DNA of 64,000 nucleotides from Sinohyriopsis cumingii (taxonomy: Eukaryota; Mollusca; Bivalvia; Unionida; Unionidae): contig JAPYKE020000033.1 of assembly GCA_028554795.2 (NCBI GenBank), positions 4,321,501 through 4,385,500 on the forward strand, given 5' to 3'. The translations under genes were made by a program, and so were the position numbers. Below are positions 20,656-29,329 of the stretch, in pieces. The notes under the pieces were generated by a model, which was not told the DNA's origin, ran no database searches, and saw only the letters and a program-made list of their open reading frames with translations. The first letter of the stretch is position 1. Each line of letters starts with the position of its first letter.

Positions 20656-21213
20656 TTAAAATGGAAGAACACGAGAGACAAAAATATATAAAAGCCAAAT
20701 GTTTAAGTGCAACAATACAAAACACATCAAAACGATCAATGTGGAATATAAACTTGTGTTTGGTAGCCAAAGTGTCCTAGGGACAGTGTGTACTGTTCTT
20801 ACAGTCTGTACATGGGGTGTAGTCACACAGGTGTTTCCCTGGAATGGTCTTTCGGAAATGTCCATGACAGCCCTGTCCTGAAGGAAGTGGTTGTCCTCGG
20901 TGACGGGTTCTTCTAGCACTGTCACTAACACAGGTTTAAAAGAGACCTTTTTCCTTGGATGTTTGAATTGAGTATCACAACTCTTGAGCTTTTGGGCCAC
21001 TTCTTTGGTCCAAAACTCAAAACCCCAATATTTCGAGTCACGTATATTTGCCCAATGAAGGTGTAAATCACAAGCTACATGCACATCGTCATCCATATCT
21101 TCGGTACCTAAAAGTTGACGAATCTTTTTTTTTCCCGTAGAAGTCGTGAAGTATCGGATGAAAACGCAAAGGTTTGAACAATACGAGTCTCTAGTGGACT
21201 TTAAAGGAACCAC
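20656..21213 (-). CDS. Unknown protein with C-terminal membrane segment
   Basis: An intact 185-codon frame upstream of the ATPase. The N-terminal two thirds are soluble, with GKKKIRQLLGTEDMDDDVHV and YWGFEFWTKEVAQKLKS. The last 30 residues are strongly hydrophobic (TLIVLMCFVLLHLNIWLLYI), consistent with a tail-anchored or single-span membrane protein. No family was recognised. The alternative is that the hydrophobic end is a random extension beyond a lost stop, because the preceding VQTVRTVHTVPRTLW stretch looks low in complexity. Confidence 0.45.
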   Translation of the reverse strand: MVPLKSTRDSYCSNLCVFIRYFTTSTGKKKIRQLLGTEDMDDDVHVACDLHLHWANIRDSKYWGFEFWTKEVAQKLKSCDTQFKHPRKKVSFKPVLVTVLEEPVTEDNHFLQDRAVMDISERPFQGNTCVTTPHVQTVRTVHTVPRTLWLPNTSLYSTLIVLMCFVLLHLNIWLLYIFVSRVLPF

Positions 21214-21222
21214 TTTTATGTT

Positions 21223-22394
21223 TTATATGGTGACAAGTACTGTTCGTAAAGAGTCCACAAGGAATTGGCTGATAATCGAAATCCCAGACAGAAAGGAAGT
21301 CACTAAGACACACAACTTATGACGACCCAAATTTAATGGAGACAGTTCTCGTAATAAGATTTGGTAATCCTCCACTGTTTGAATAGTGTCATTGATTTCC
21401 TTCGACGGAATCTGTTTAATCACGAGTGATAACGGTCGGGGCATGGTAGCGTGTTTTCTACCTCTTTTTTGTCGGAGACAATAAGTGTACTTTCTGCATA
21501 GAGATGATTTTACTTTAGTGGCAAGTCTAAATGGTTTAGTCACTAACTTGCATATCATAATACACCGTTCAGAAGTTTCCTATTCAACTAAGTTTACGTT
21601 GTGTAAAAGATTTTATCAATTCTCTTACTCTTCCTCTGTAATTCGTTGCAGTAAATTTACCTTGTAGTAAAAAGAATGAGACACAACAATCCAATCCTTT
21701 GTGCCAATGGGTAGCTGATCAATGTCTGACCACTTGAACACTTTCATCTGAATTATTCCTTTTATAGCATTCAGGTACTAGTGGTTTAAAAACCGGTGAC
21801 GTAACGGATGCAAACGTTCTTTGCGATTCACTTGTATTTTGATCACCTCTCGGTAAATTCGTTTTCACAATTCCACAGGCAAACCACTAATGTTCTCTTG
21901 TAAATTATCCATGATCATGTCCTACTAAACCCTCTTTTGTTGGCGGTAATATGTGTACTATTTGAACAGCATCGGTTTTATTTTAGTTCCGTATCAAAAT
22001 TATTTAGTCACTAACTCATACACCACACGTCGTACAGAAGTTTCCTCTTCAACCAAGATTTCTTGGTGTAAAAGATTTTGGTAATCCTCTAACTCGTCTG
22101 TTGGAATTCGGTGTTATAGGATCACTTGGTAAGTAGAATGAGTGGAATCCAAAACTATGAATCTCACGCTAATCATCAATGTCCGACCAATGGAACACAT
22201 TGAAATGAATCAGTCCTCTTATGCGATTAAGGTACCAGTGGTTCCAAAATCGGTGACGTAACGGATGCAATTGATCTTTTCGTTGCACTTGTATTTTGAC
22301 CAGCTCTCGGTAAATGCATTCTCTTAACTCCACAGGTAAACCACGAATGTTCCCTTGTAAATTATCAATCCAGGGATTACTGATATCGTCCCAC
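21223..22394 (-). pseudogene. Tandem array of an unknown gene: two full units and one partial
   Basis: Two minus-strand units (A about 22394-22000, B about 21930-21540) are clearly homologous, with a spacing near 470 bp. Unit A reads NIRGLPVELRECIYRELVKI then LHPLRHRFWNHWYLN and HWSDID. Unit B reads NISGLPVEL, IYREVIKIQVNRKERLHPLR and KWSDIDQLPIG, with stops. Both end with an EDYQ/TEEE-type segment and share YTY-RQ-KR downstream. A third, N-terminally truncated unit C (21440-21225) keeps the SLVIKQIPSK...VEDYQILLREL end. Each protein would be about 130 residues. The LPVEL...IYREL start is vaguely F-box or SOCS-box-like, but I do not assign it. Confidence 0.65.
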
Positions 22395-22412
22395 TAAAGG
22401 TAGATAGTAGTG

Positions 22413-22615
22413 ACAATTCGGAGACCATCGAGCATTTTCCAGGGATGCTGAATCTTATTGTTCTCACTGGTGTAGTGACACACCACAACTGAAGCACCTA
22501 ACTTTATACCCTTCGCCCAAGTAAAAAATCCGGCTCTAGCTAATTCCTCGGGGGTAGGTCCTCCAAGATATTTAGGCCATTTTCCTCGGAACGATTGAAA
22601 ACGATTTTCAAAGTC
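22413..22615 (-). pseudogene. BIR (baculovirus IAP repeat) domain, frameshifted
   Basis: One minus-strand frame reads RFQSFRGKWP and PTPEELARAGFF (22612-22526), the first half of a BIR domain. The +1-shifted frame then reads GYKVRCFSCGVSL (CxxC zinc ligands at 22496-22485) and, after two in-frame stops (22464 and 22455), ARWSPNC with the last Cys at 22413-22415. The usual zinc His before ARW reads Asn. BIR domains occur in inhibitor-of-apoptosis proteins of animals and large DNA viruses. It lies inside the element, between the polymerase and the tandem array, in the same orientation. The frameshift, stops and lost His make it inactive. Confidence 0.8.
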
Positions 22616-22627
22616 TCAGTATTCAGG

Positions 22628-23011
22628 CTAACGCACAGGGAACGAATATTTGTCTTTCACAGGTTCGTTTCGATGAGGGCAGGGTGATATCGACAGGAGT
22701 TTGCCCAGTTTTGGATGACATCCGTCGGGTGGTAGGCGCATGGTCTCACGTGAAAGTTGACACTGACAATGAAAACCAGTAAAGAGTCCCCGATAACGAG
22801 TGGCATCGCTTTCACATCCGACAGGTTTGACACGCACAGCATCACTTTCCATGGTAGGTGAAGTGGTAATAGTAGTTATAACAAAGTTTCCATGATGCTT
22901 TACTGCATCGCTGTGGTCACAGTGTACGGCATCGCTCTCATCGCAAGGCAAAGCATCGCACTTATCGTGAGAATCACCGAATTTGAATGATGTCTGTATA
23001 AAAGGATTCAT
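22628..23011 (-). CDS. Unknown protein with repeated Ser-Asp-Ala motif
   Basis: A 127-codon frame starts MNPFIQTSFKFGDSHDKCDA and has a recurrent short motif: CDALPCDESDAVHCDHSDAV and later MESDAVRVKPVGCESDATRY. The second half is Cys/Pro-rich (FHCQCQLSRETMRLPPDGCH, then ISPCPHRNEP). It ends 13 bp before the BIR segment, so it may be the N-terminal part of the same gene. No family was recognised. The repeated GCATCGC motif is visible on the plus strand at 22800-22955. Confidence 0.4.
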   Translation of the reverse strand: MNPFIQTSFKFGDSHDKCDALPCDESDAVHCDHSDAVKHHGNFVITTITTSPTMESDAVRVKPVGCESDATRYRGLFTGFHCQCQLSRETMRLPPDGCHPKLGKLLSISPCPHRNEPVKDKYSFPVR

Positions 23012-23181
23012 CTTTTTCGCTTGGTCTTGGTAGTTACAATGAACTATAGATCTTGTCCGTTGTCCGTTTTTATATGCTGACCAATATCGACGTGACCGTA
23101 TGGTAAAGTGAAGTGGTTGGGAATCCGCACTCGCTTCTGGTACACGATTTGATACAGCTTTTTCAAGGGTCGACTGAAAAT

Positions 23182-26100
23182 TTAGTGAGTGGGTAAACGT
23201 ACAATCTTGTGCGGTTCGTAGGTGGTCACTGTAATGTTTCCATCCTGTCCAGTCTGCAAGGCTTCTTCCAATACGCCAAAGTTCACCACTTGACTGATGT
23301 GATAATTGCGAGTAAATCCTTTCACTTTACACTCGGTGTGCACTTCTCCTTGTTTTTCCCGGTATTCGTAGCCGTAATTGTTTAGGATTGCCACTAGCGA
23401 AACTTAAAATGTTCTCGTCGGGGTGCTCGTCTGTCCAGGCTCCTAAACGGTCTCCTTCGATATCAGGGTGACGTTGACCTGGGCGATCGACGTAGATGCA
23501 ACTGTCCGTGTCAAAGTACACGCTTCAGCACAAGTTCGGCACAAGGGAAACATTAGTTTTCCTTGGCAATGGTGAGGTAACACCGGATGGTACCAGTCGG
23601 AAGACTTTACATTTGATCAAGCCTTCGTTTTGTCGAATGTTTCCCAAGTCAGTGTATTTCGTCAGCAATTGCGGATGCCCTACGGAAAAGTGACAATATC
23701 TACACTCGTAAGGATACAGCGAACACACGTCTAAATATTTGATTTCTTCTCCTTTCTCTTCGTCAGCGTGGTACAGCAAACAGGTGGCATTCGTCCGTCC
23801 TCCGTACAAACTATATTGAGGGTTTAGTGGGTCCACCAGCTTGTAACTTTCCACGATCCGTTTTTACTCGGGTTCGGTTTTCAAACTGTTCGTGTTCCCA
23901 CATTTCCACCACATGGTATCCTTGCTGTTCCAACTTCAAACGCCTTTGACAAGTGGCCTTGTAGAAGTCTTCCATGGTCCGTTGTAAAAACTGATTTTTA
24001 GTGCCACGAGGGTAACAAAGGGTACATCCGTGAGAAAAGCAAACGTTAAACTCGTACACGTTTTCGGGGTTTTCTAAGTCGCAGCCATCCACCGAATACG
24101 TTCCGATGGTCTTTTCATCTCCTCGGCAGAGGCGTGCTGAATCCATTTTTCTTCCTTGTCGTACAAGTAATGTAGCCAACGTAGGGCTTTGACTGAGTAT
24201 TGACGTTTGACAAAGTTCGTATTTTGAGGACTAATGACCGCTAGTGTGTTTTCGGGCATGAATCGTTGACGATACACTAAGGAACATGCTTTGGCAATGG
24301 TGCAGGCTTCTTTCAAAGGATCGATCTCTCTGTGTTCCATGAACAATTCTCGAATTTTCCACAGCAACGCCGTAAAATGTCCACGCCAGAACGACAGTAC
24401 TTTAACATTTCTTCCTGAAAGTCGAAGGGGTCCGAGGTGTGAGCCTGGTACCAGCGAAGAAAGCTTCTCGTTGTTCGGTACCCATGTTGTCGGGTTCGTA
24501 ATCGTGAGCCTCAGGCAAATGGGATAGAACGAAAAAATGCGGAAATAGCCTTTGGCCATTTCTGTCATTCCAAACGTTTTAGGCATTCGACTCAAAGACA
24601 TGGCGAAGTAACTCATCGAATCTTTAAACTGTACTTGTCCTACTTGCATGGAAATGATTTTGGCTCCTTTTAAAGTCACTTTTGTACGTTCGGTTCTTTG
24701 TTCTGTATAGTATCTCAAAAGAAACTGACCATCTTATCCGAAGAAATTGTGAGCCATCACCGTGGCATGGCGATGAAAATCTCCATAACGTTCGATGTCA
24801 TCTTGGTTTCATCTCTCGTCGATGGGGTCTAAGATCCCTTGGGCTAAATCGGCCAGCGTGTTTGGTCCCGGAAAGATTTTTTCACGTCCTCCAGGAATTT
24901 TGCTGCAGTAAGGGCAATGACTAAACATAGGTTTTTGGGTGCACTTCTCGCACGCTCGATGAGCCAAGCAGAAACTGGGAATGTGAATGCCGGCCTCTTG
25001 CATGCATTCGAAATCGAAAAGGATGAAATTGCCTTTCTTCTGATCATCGTCATAATATTTGATGTTTGGAATGGTAATTTTGAATGTAACATTGGTGTTC
25101 CAAGTCCACGATTTGGTGACCAATGTGATATAGTTTCTTTCCTGAACATACGTGTGCCTTCAAATTATTGGTACGTATACCTTGTGCACAAGGGGGGCAC
25201 AATCTCAGGAGTTGACAAGCACTTTTCTGCTTGAACCTTGCGTCTTCAGATGTTGTTGGTAACAAGCAGGGCTGACAAAAGTGCGCTGACAAACGGGCAA
25301 TGCACTCGTTCTTGTCCTTCGTCCAGACAGGCTTGAGAGGCCAAACATCCTGAGGATTTCGACCCACAACGCTTGTGTTGCTCTCGGTTATTATAACCAT
25401 GGTCACATTTCTAGCAGTAATATCCGTATTCTAGGAATGCGGTGACACTGGTGATGGCATCGAAATGTTCATCGTGATAATAGACGTGAATGTGTTTTCC
25501 GTCTTTGAAATATTTGCCTCGAAACAGTAAAGGTCCGAACACTTCTTGAGGGTGCACTTTGAAGATGTAACGTGGAGCTAGGACCTATTGCACGTTTTGC
25601 ATTCAGGAATACCACAGGATGTGTCTTTGGACAGACCAGCTTGCTGGAACAGGAGTTCTTCTCTTCGCTGTTTGGCACGATTCGATTTTTGAGTAGTTTG
25701 CCAAGCTCTTTTCCATTCTACAGTGTCGTTCTTGTCGGCATACGTTCGTCCCACCACGATGTTATGGGCTAAACACATCTGGTCTTGAGGGTTGTTAATT
25801 TGGACGAGGCTACGCTTGATACTACGAGGGTCGTTCACCAATAACACTTTTCCCTCTTGTCCGGCAGTGTCGCTTTTCCATCATGATGTGAAACTTTTCG
25901 TTTGATTGTCGCACGTGTTAATTCTTGTCGATGACTTTGGACGGTGTCAATTCTGCTGGGTTGCTAAACTTGATTCAAACGGGGGACTTCAGGCTGTCGT
26001 GATGAATGGAAAGTCTCAAGCGATCGTCTTTTTGGCTTCACATTGTCGTTTCAGTGTGGTTAACAAAGAATCCCACACCTCAGTGATGAAGCCCTCTGCT

Positions 26101-26279
26101 TTCTCCAGTGGTCTGTTGGACTTGAAATCTTTAAGCTTCACTGTGTAAGTGTAAGCCGTCGTTCTAAATTTTCTAGAGGAGCGCTTTTCCGTCTCTCGAA
26201 TGTGGTAGTATTTTTCAGGCTTTACTAATGGTGGTGAACTTTGCCTGGATGTAGACTCTGGGTCTGGATTCTTGCTCAC
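23182..26279 (-). pseudogene. Protein-primed family B DNA polymerase
   Basis: Pieces in order: N-terminal region 26279-26016 (KPEKYYHIRETEKRSSRKF); 25847-25578 with CLAHNIVVGRTYADKND; zinc-binding region 25400-25130; exonuclease motif I FILFDFECMQEAG (Asp near 25015) followed by CEKCTQKPMFSHCPYCSK; exonuclease II/III region 24718-24074 with FKDSMSYFAMSLSRMP; SHGCTLCYPRGTKNQF in 24179-23811; polymerase motif A YLDVCSLYPYE (Asp near 23731); motif C YFDTDSCIYVD (Asp near 23512); and the C-terminal end 23394-23182 with NNYGYEYREKQGEVHTECKV. It replicates the element DNA. Motif B is missing and there are at least seven frame breaks, so the gene is dead. Confidence 0.85.
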
Positions 26280-26404
26280 TCATGTCATCTTCAAAATCAC
26301 TGACATGAATTTGTGTCAAGACTTCAGCTATTGTGCAAAGCGATAAATCACGTTTCTGCCTCTTACTTTCGTCTCCTTTCTCCACGACACAGACGCTAGC
26401 GCAT

Positions 26405-26426
26405 CTATATAGGGAACGTGACGTCA
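26405..26426 (-). promoter_or_regulatory. TATA box and CRE upstream of polymerase gene
   Basis: A palindromic CTATATAG (26405-26412) lies just left of a perfect TGACGTCA (26419-26426), the CREB/ATF consensus. On the minus strand the order is CRE, TATA, then about 125 bp to the polymerase start region near 26280, a normal core promoter layout. Function is inferred from motif identity and position. Confidence 0.55.
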
Positions 26427-26441
26427 TAGTCCGCTCTCTTC

Positions 26442-26544
26442 GGATTGGAAGACTGACTTCGTTTTGTGACTGAATTTTGTAAAACGCGTGCTTGGATTGG
26501 TACATAGTCTCAATCCGTTTCGATCCGCCCTTCCCATATAAATA
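26442..26544 (+). promoter_or_regulatory. Two inverted CCAAT boxes and plus-strand TATA box
   Basis: GGATTGG occurs at 26442-26448 and 26494-26500 (CCAAT boxes on the minus strand), followed by TATAAATA at 26537-26544. Transcription would start near 26567 and run right into the small frame at 26666. With the minus-strand promoter at 26405-26426 this is a compact divergent promoter of about 140 bp. Confidence 0.55.
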
Positions 26545-26665
26545 ACCCCGTCCAGTTCATTCCCTTCACCTGTTCTCGTCACAAGATGTAGACAAACGTA
26601 GAATCATTTAATCTCGTATCGTCAATGCTCTTCCGTACGGACTTACCCATGTATGTGAAATCATC

Positions 26666-27087
26666 ATGGACAATTATCAGGATCACCGATACGAGCGTTT
26701 AGAAAAGAAGAATTTATGTGGAGAGACAAGGCTATTTGAATAGAGTTCTCATCTCCGGCCTAGAAGTAAGAAGACGTTTGATGTTGTTGTTGTGGGGTTT
26801 AACGCCATTTTTCAGCACACGATAGGCTATACATGGCGGCCAGATTAATGGTGGAGGGAGAACCTGGGAAAACCCCGGAAAGAACCACCGACCCACGAGA
26901 AGCTACTGGCAAGCTTTCTTACATACCCACATTAGCTGAATCCGAGACTCGAACCGCCGCAGACAGAGGTGAGATGGCAGTGATCCGTAACGAAGAGCGC
27001 TTTAGACCACTCGGCCACTCGGGGCCCCAGAAGACGTTTGAGGAAGAGAAGAAGACTTATGCGTTGCCCTCAGTGTTAACGGAATGA
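26666..27087 (+). pseudogene. Small plus-strand gene split by a SINE
   Basis: An ATG at 26666 opens a frame (MDNYQDHRYERLEKKNLCG) that meets a TAG at 26741, reads on in frame to a SINE insertion at 26782, and resumes in the same frame after the SINE and one copy of its 13-bp target duplication, ending at TGA 27085-27087. Coding length without the insertion is 54 codons including the stop. The frame is also open upstream to 26612 without an ATG, so the true start may be elsewhere. Charged residues dominate; no family was recognised. It is the only plus-strand gene of the element, with its own TATA box, and is followed 18 nt later by a histone-type stem-loop. Confidence 0.4.
26782..27028 (-). 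mobile_element. tRNA-derived SINE, family A, with perfect 13-bp TSD
   Basis: On the minus strand: a tRNA-like head with box A TGGCCGAGTGGTCTAAAGC and box B GGTTCGAGTCTCGG, a conserved body (GCTTGCCAGTAGCTTCTCGT, then CCGGGGTTTTCCC and CCTCCACCATTA), then ATGGCGTTAAACCCCAC and a (CAA)n tail. The plus-strand TSD AGAAGACGTTTGA is at 26769-26781 and 27029-27041. The body resembles the central domain of MetaSINEs from molluscs and other animals as I recall them; family identity is not verified. Confidence 0.9.
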
Positions 27088-27105
27088 TGTTAGCATAAAC
27101 CCATA

Positions 27106-27121
27106 GGCCTTTTTCAGGGCC
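27106..27121 (+). terminator. Histone-type 3' mRNA stem-loop
   Basis: GGCCTTTTTCAGGGCC forms a 6-bp stem with a TTTC loop, differing from the animal replication-dependent histone mRNA consensus GGCCCTTTTCAGGGCC by one base that keeps a G-U pair. It is preceded by an A/C-rich stretch (AAACCCATA) and followed by ACTCA, close to the usual ACCCA. It lies 18 nt after the stop of the plus-strand frame. In histone genes this element is bound by SLBP and replaces polyadenylation. Confidence 0.7.
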
Positions 27122-27356
27122 ACTCATATGCCTCGAAATGATTTGCTTTTTTGCGTCATTTTTGATTTAGTTGTATAGTTGTTTGTTTCTTTTCTATTGT
27201 CTGTTGTCTGTGTTAACTCTGTCTCTGTACCGCCAGTTCCGTTCCCGCCAAGCATTCTAGTATCCCCCCACCCCGTTTCGTTAATTGAGGTCAGCTTCTT
27301 GCAACATTGTTGCTAATCGTTAGTACCGCGACGTCACCTTCCCTGTTCCATTCCTC

Positions 27357-27473
27357 TTGTCCTTATACAGTCCCAATACTTTTGTCCGTATATAGTCCCA
27401 AGGTGTTTTTGTCCTTATATGGTCTGGGGGGTGGGTCTGTAATGTATTTTCCCATTGTCCGTATATCGTCCCA
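27357..27473. repeat. Four spaced copies of a 19-bp direct repeat
   Basis: TTGTCCNTATANNGTCCCA occurs at 27357-27375, 27382-27400, 27409-27425 (end degenerate) and 27455-27473. Starts are separated by 25, 27 and 46 bp. Just left is ACCGCGACGTCACC (27325-27338), with another CRE-like core. These could be binding sites near the end of the Polinton-like element or flanking host DNA. Confidence 0.6.
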
Positions 27474-28768
27474 CTTCACTACTTTTATCGTTTGCAGATA
27501 TTCGTGAAAACATAAACTATGCCGTCTCCATTTTCTGCTTTTACTTATGTAGACCTAGATACACTTTGAAATAAACGTCAGTCATTTGAAGATGTATTTG
27601 TATCCATGGTCCCATGTTTGATAAACTTGGATCTGAAAATGCGTAGTATGCTTGCCACTGACAAGCATATACCGCGCTATAAAGAAATCCGTTTCTTGCT
27701 TGCTTGTTCAACATAAAGGTAGATTGTTCGGTAAACCTTTCTTTGAATTCTAAGTTCTATATATTTTAATTTTTGTCTTATTTATTTGGTTCCCACAACT
27801 GATTGATATTATCTAAATATCTATTCTTTTAGTGCCTTCGTCACGGTACCCTCAAAATATAATTTTAATAGTGACTCATTTAAAACAATATAATAGTATC
27901 TAGAGCGTACCTTGCGCATGACAAATTGTAGTAGGGGTGATCAACACACTCCAACTGCACATTAATCTTCAACTTGTATTTTTATTTTCAGCAATATGAA
28001 ACAAATTTTTGGTATTCTTACATACACCTGAATAATTTCAATCGATCCCAGATTTTGCCATTTTCAGCAGTGGAAAAATAAACAGTAACTTCAAACCCAG
28101 AGCCACGATATAAGGTTTTCAGTCCAAACTGAATTCCCGCAAACTTTCTCTCACTATTTGACAAATAACTGTATATTCTGTAATGTTAATAAAATCTTAG
28201 GGTTGTTATATAAATATAGCTGAATACTAATGTATGTATATGTCTACATAAAATACGTACTCTACGGTTTTGATCATCTTGCTGTCAGGGTTGACATTGC
28301 TTGCTGTCAGAGCTGACACTGCTAGCAGTCAGGTTTGACACTGCTTGTCCCCATGTTTTCATCCCAGAATGTAATCTGTAAGTCAATATCTTTCCTGAAA
28401 CACAGTATGATGTCTTTTATGATGTTTGAAATAGGCAACTCAACTTTCTCCTGAATCCTGTTTTGTGTTTCAACTCAGTTTGACCGTACTTTAAAATGTA
28501 ATAAAGTACGCGTTTATTGTTTCTTGATGCAGAGATTGTTGCCATGTTAACTCACTGAATATTTATATAATGTCTCTCAAAACTGTGGCGTCTAGTACAA
28601 TGTAATTCCACTTATTTTCTGTTCTGCTTTTTCAATACCACTGATGTAGCCTTTAATTATCATTTCCATCTGATTCAACAATATGATTTTAATTCGTCTT
28701 GGGCATGACATTACTTCAGTCATCAAGTCTGTGAAAGTTTTGAACACTTCTTTGAAACTCCATTTGGT
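27474..28768. other. AT-rich stretch without a recognisable gene
   Basis: No supported coding region. Three 24-27 bp imperfect repeats (TTGCTGTCAGGGTTGACA type) sit at about 28279-28345. No splice-bounded open exon of convincing length was found. Confidence 0.5.
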
Positions 28769-28776
28769 GTTGTAGT

Positions 28777-29108
28777 CAGTGGCGTCGCTAGGGGGGTGCG
28801 GGGGGTGCGGACCACACCGGGTGACACCATCTCAGAGGGGTGACACCAAAATGAAAAACTGCAAATTTTACAGAGCACACACTGCTCGGTCTAGTCGGAT
28901 TTCATAAGCGGATAGTTAAATACATGATTAGCTGGCACAGCAGTGGCGTCGCTAGGGGGATGCGGACTGAACCGGGTGACACGATCAGAGGGGGTGACAC
29001 CAAAATGACATTACTAAGGATTCTGTATGGTCTGTTACGGAAGGAGGACCATGGGGGTGACACCATGAGCTACCACACTGGGTGACACCAACCCGAGTGA
29101 CGCCACTG
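28777..29108. mobile_element. hAT-type MITE with nested related copy
   Basis: The left end CAGTGGCGTCGCTAGGGGGG is matched by the right end (reverse complement CAGTGGCGTCACTCGGGTTG). An 8-bp target duplication GTTGTAGT flanks it at 28769-28776 and 29109-29116, the size made by hAT transposases. A second left-end copy, CAGTGGCGTCGCTAGGGGGA, begins at 28941 inside, so one copy apparently inserted into another or an internal duplication occurred. It is non-coding, 332 bp, and moved by a transposase encoded elsewhere. Confidence 0.85.
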
Positions 29109-29329
29109 GTTGTAGTCGTCTCATGACAATAATTGTTGCTTCTTTATTGTTTGTTTTTCATGCAGAACTTAGTGATCACATGTACATATTGGGGTGTTTC
29201 AGTAGTAAGTAATATGAGATCACGATAAAGGAATAAATTAAACAGCGAATAATTATTTTGTATTTGTTGTTGTGGGTGGGGCGACTACCAAAAATAACCA
29301 CACTATTTTAAGTGGAACTACTGATGTTC

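Larger units (their letters stand above)
13849..27125 (-). mobile_element. Decayed Polinton/adintovirus-like element
   Basis: One contiguous block, mostly minus strand, carries the hallmark set of a Polinton/Maverick or adintovirus: adenain-type protease, double-jelly-roll capsid protein, penton-like protein, pX-like core protein, FtsK/HerA ATPase and protein-primed family B DNA polymerase. It also has accessory genes (BIR domain, tandem unknown gene, basic proteins) and a short plus-strand unit at the right end. Every long gene shows frameshifts, stops or deletions, so this is an old endogenous copy. No integrase catalytic core and no terminal inverted repeats were recognised. The protease is cut off at the left, so the left end is probably truncated. 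Confidence 0.85.

Noticed and set aside
26215..26505. 96-codon minus-strand frame across the promoter region
   Set aside because: It spans the TATA, CRE and CCAAT motifs and joins no conserved part; the polymerase start is more likely near 26280.
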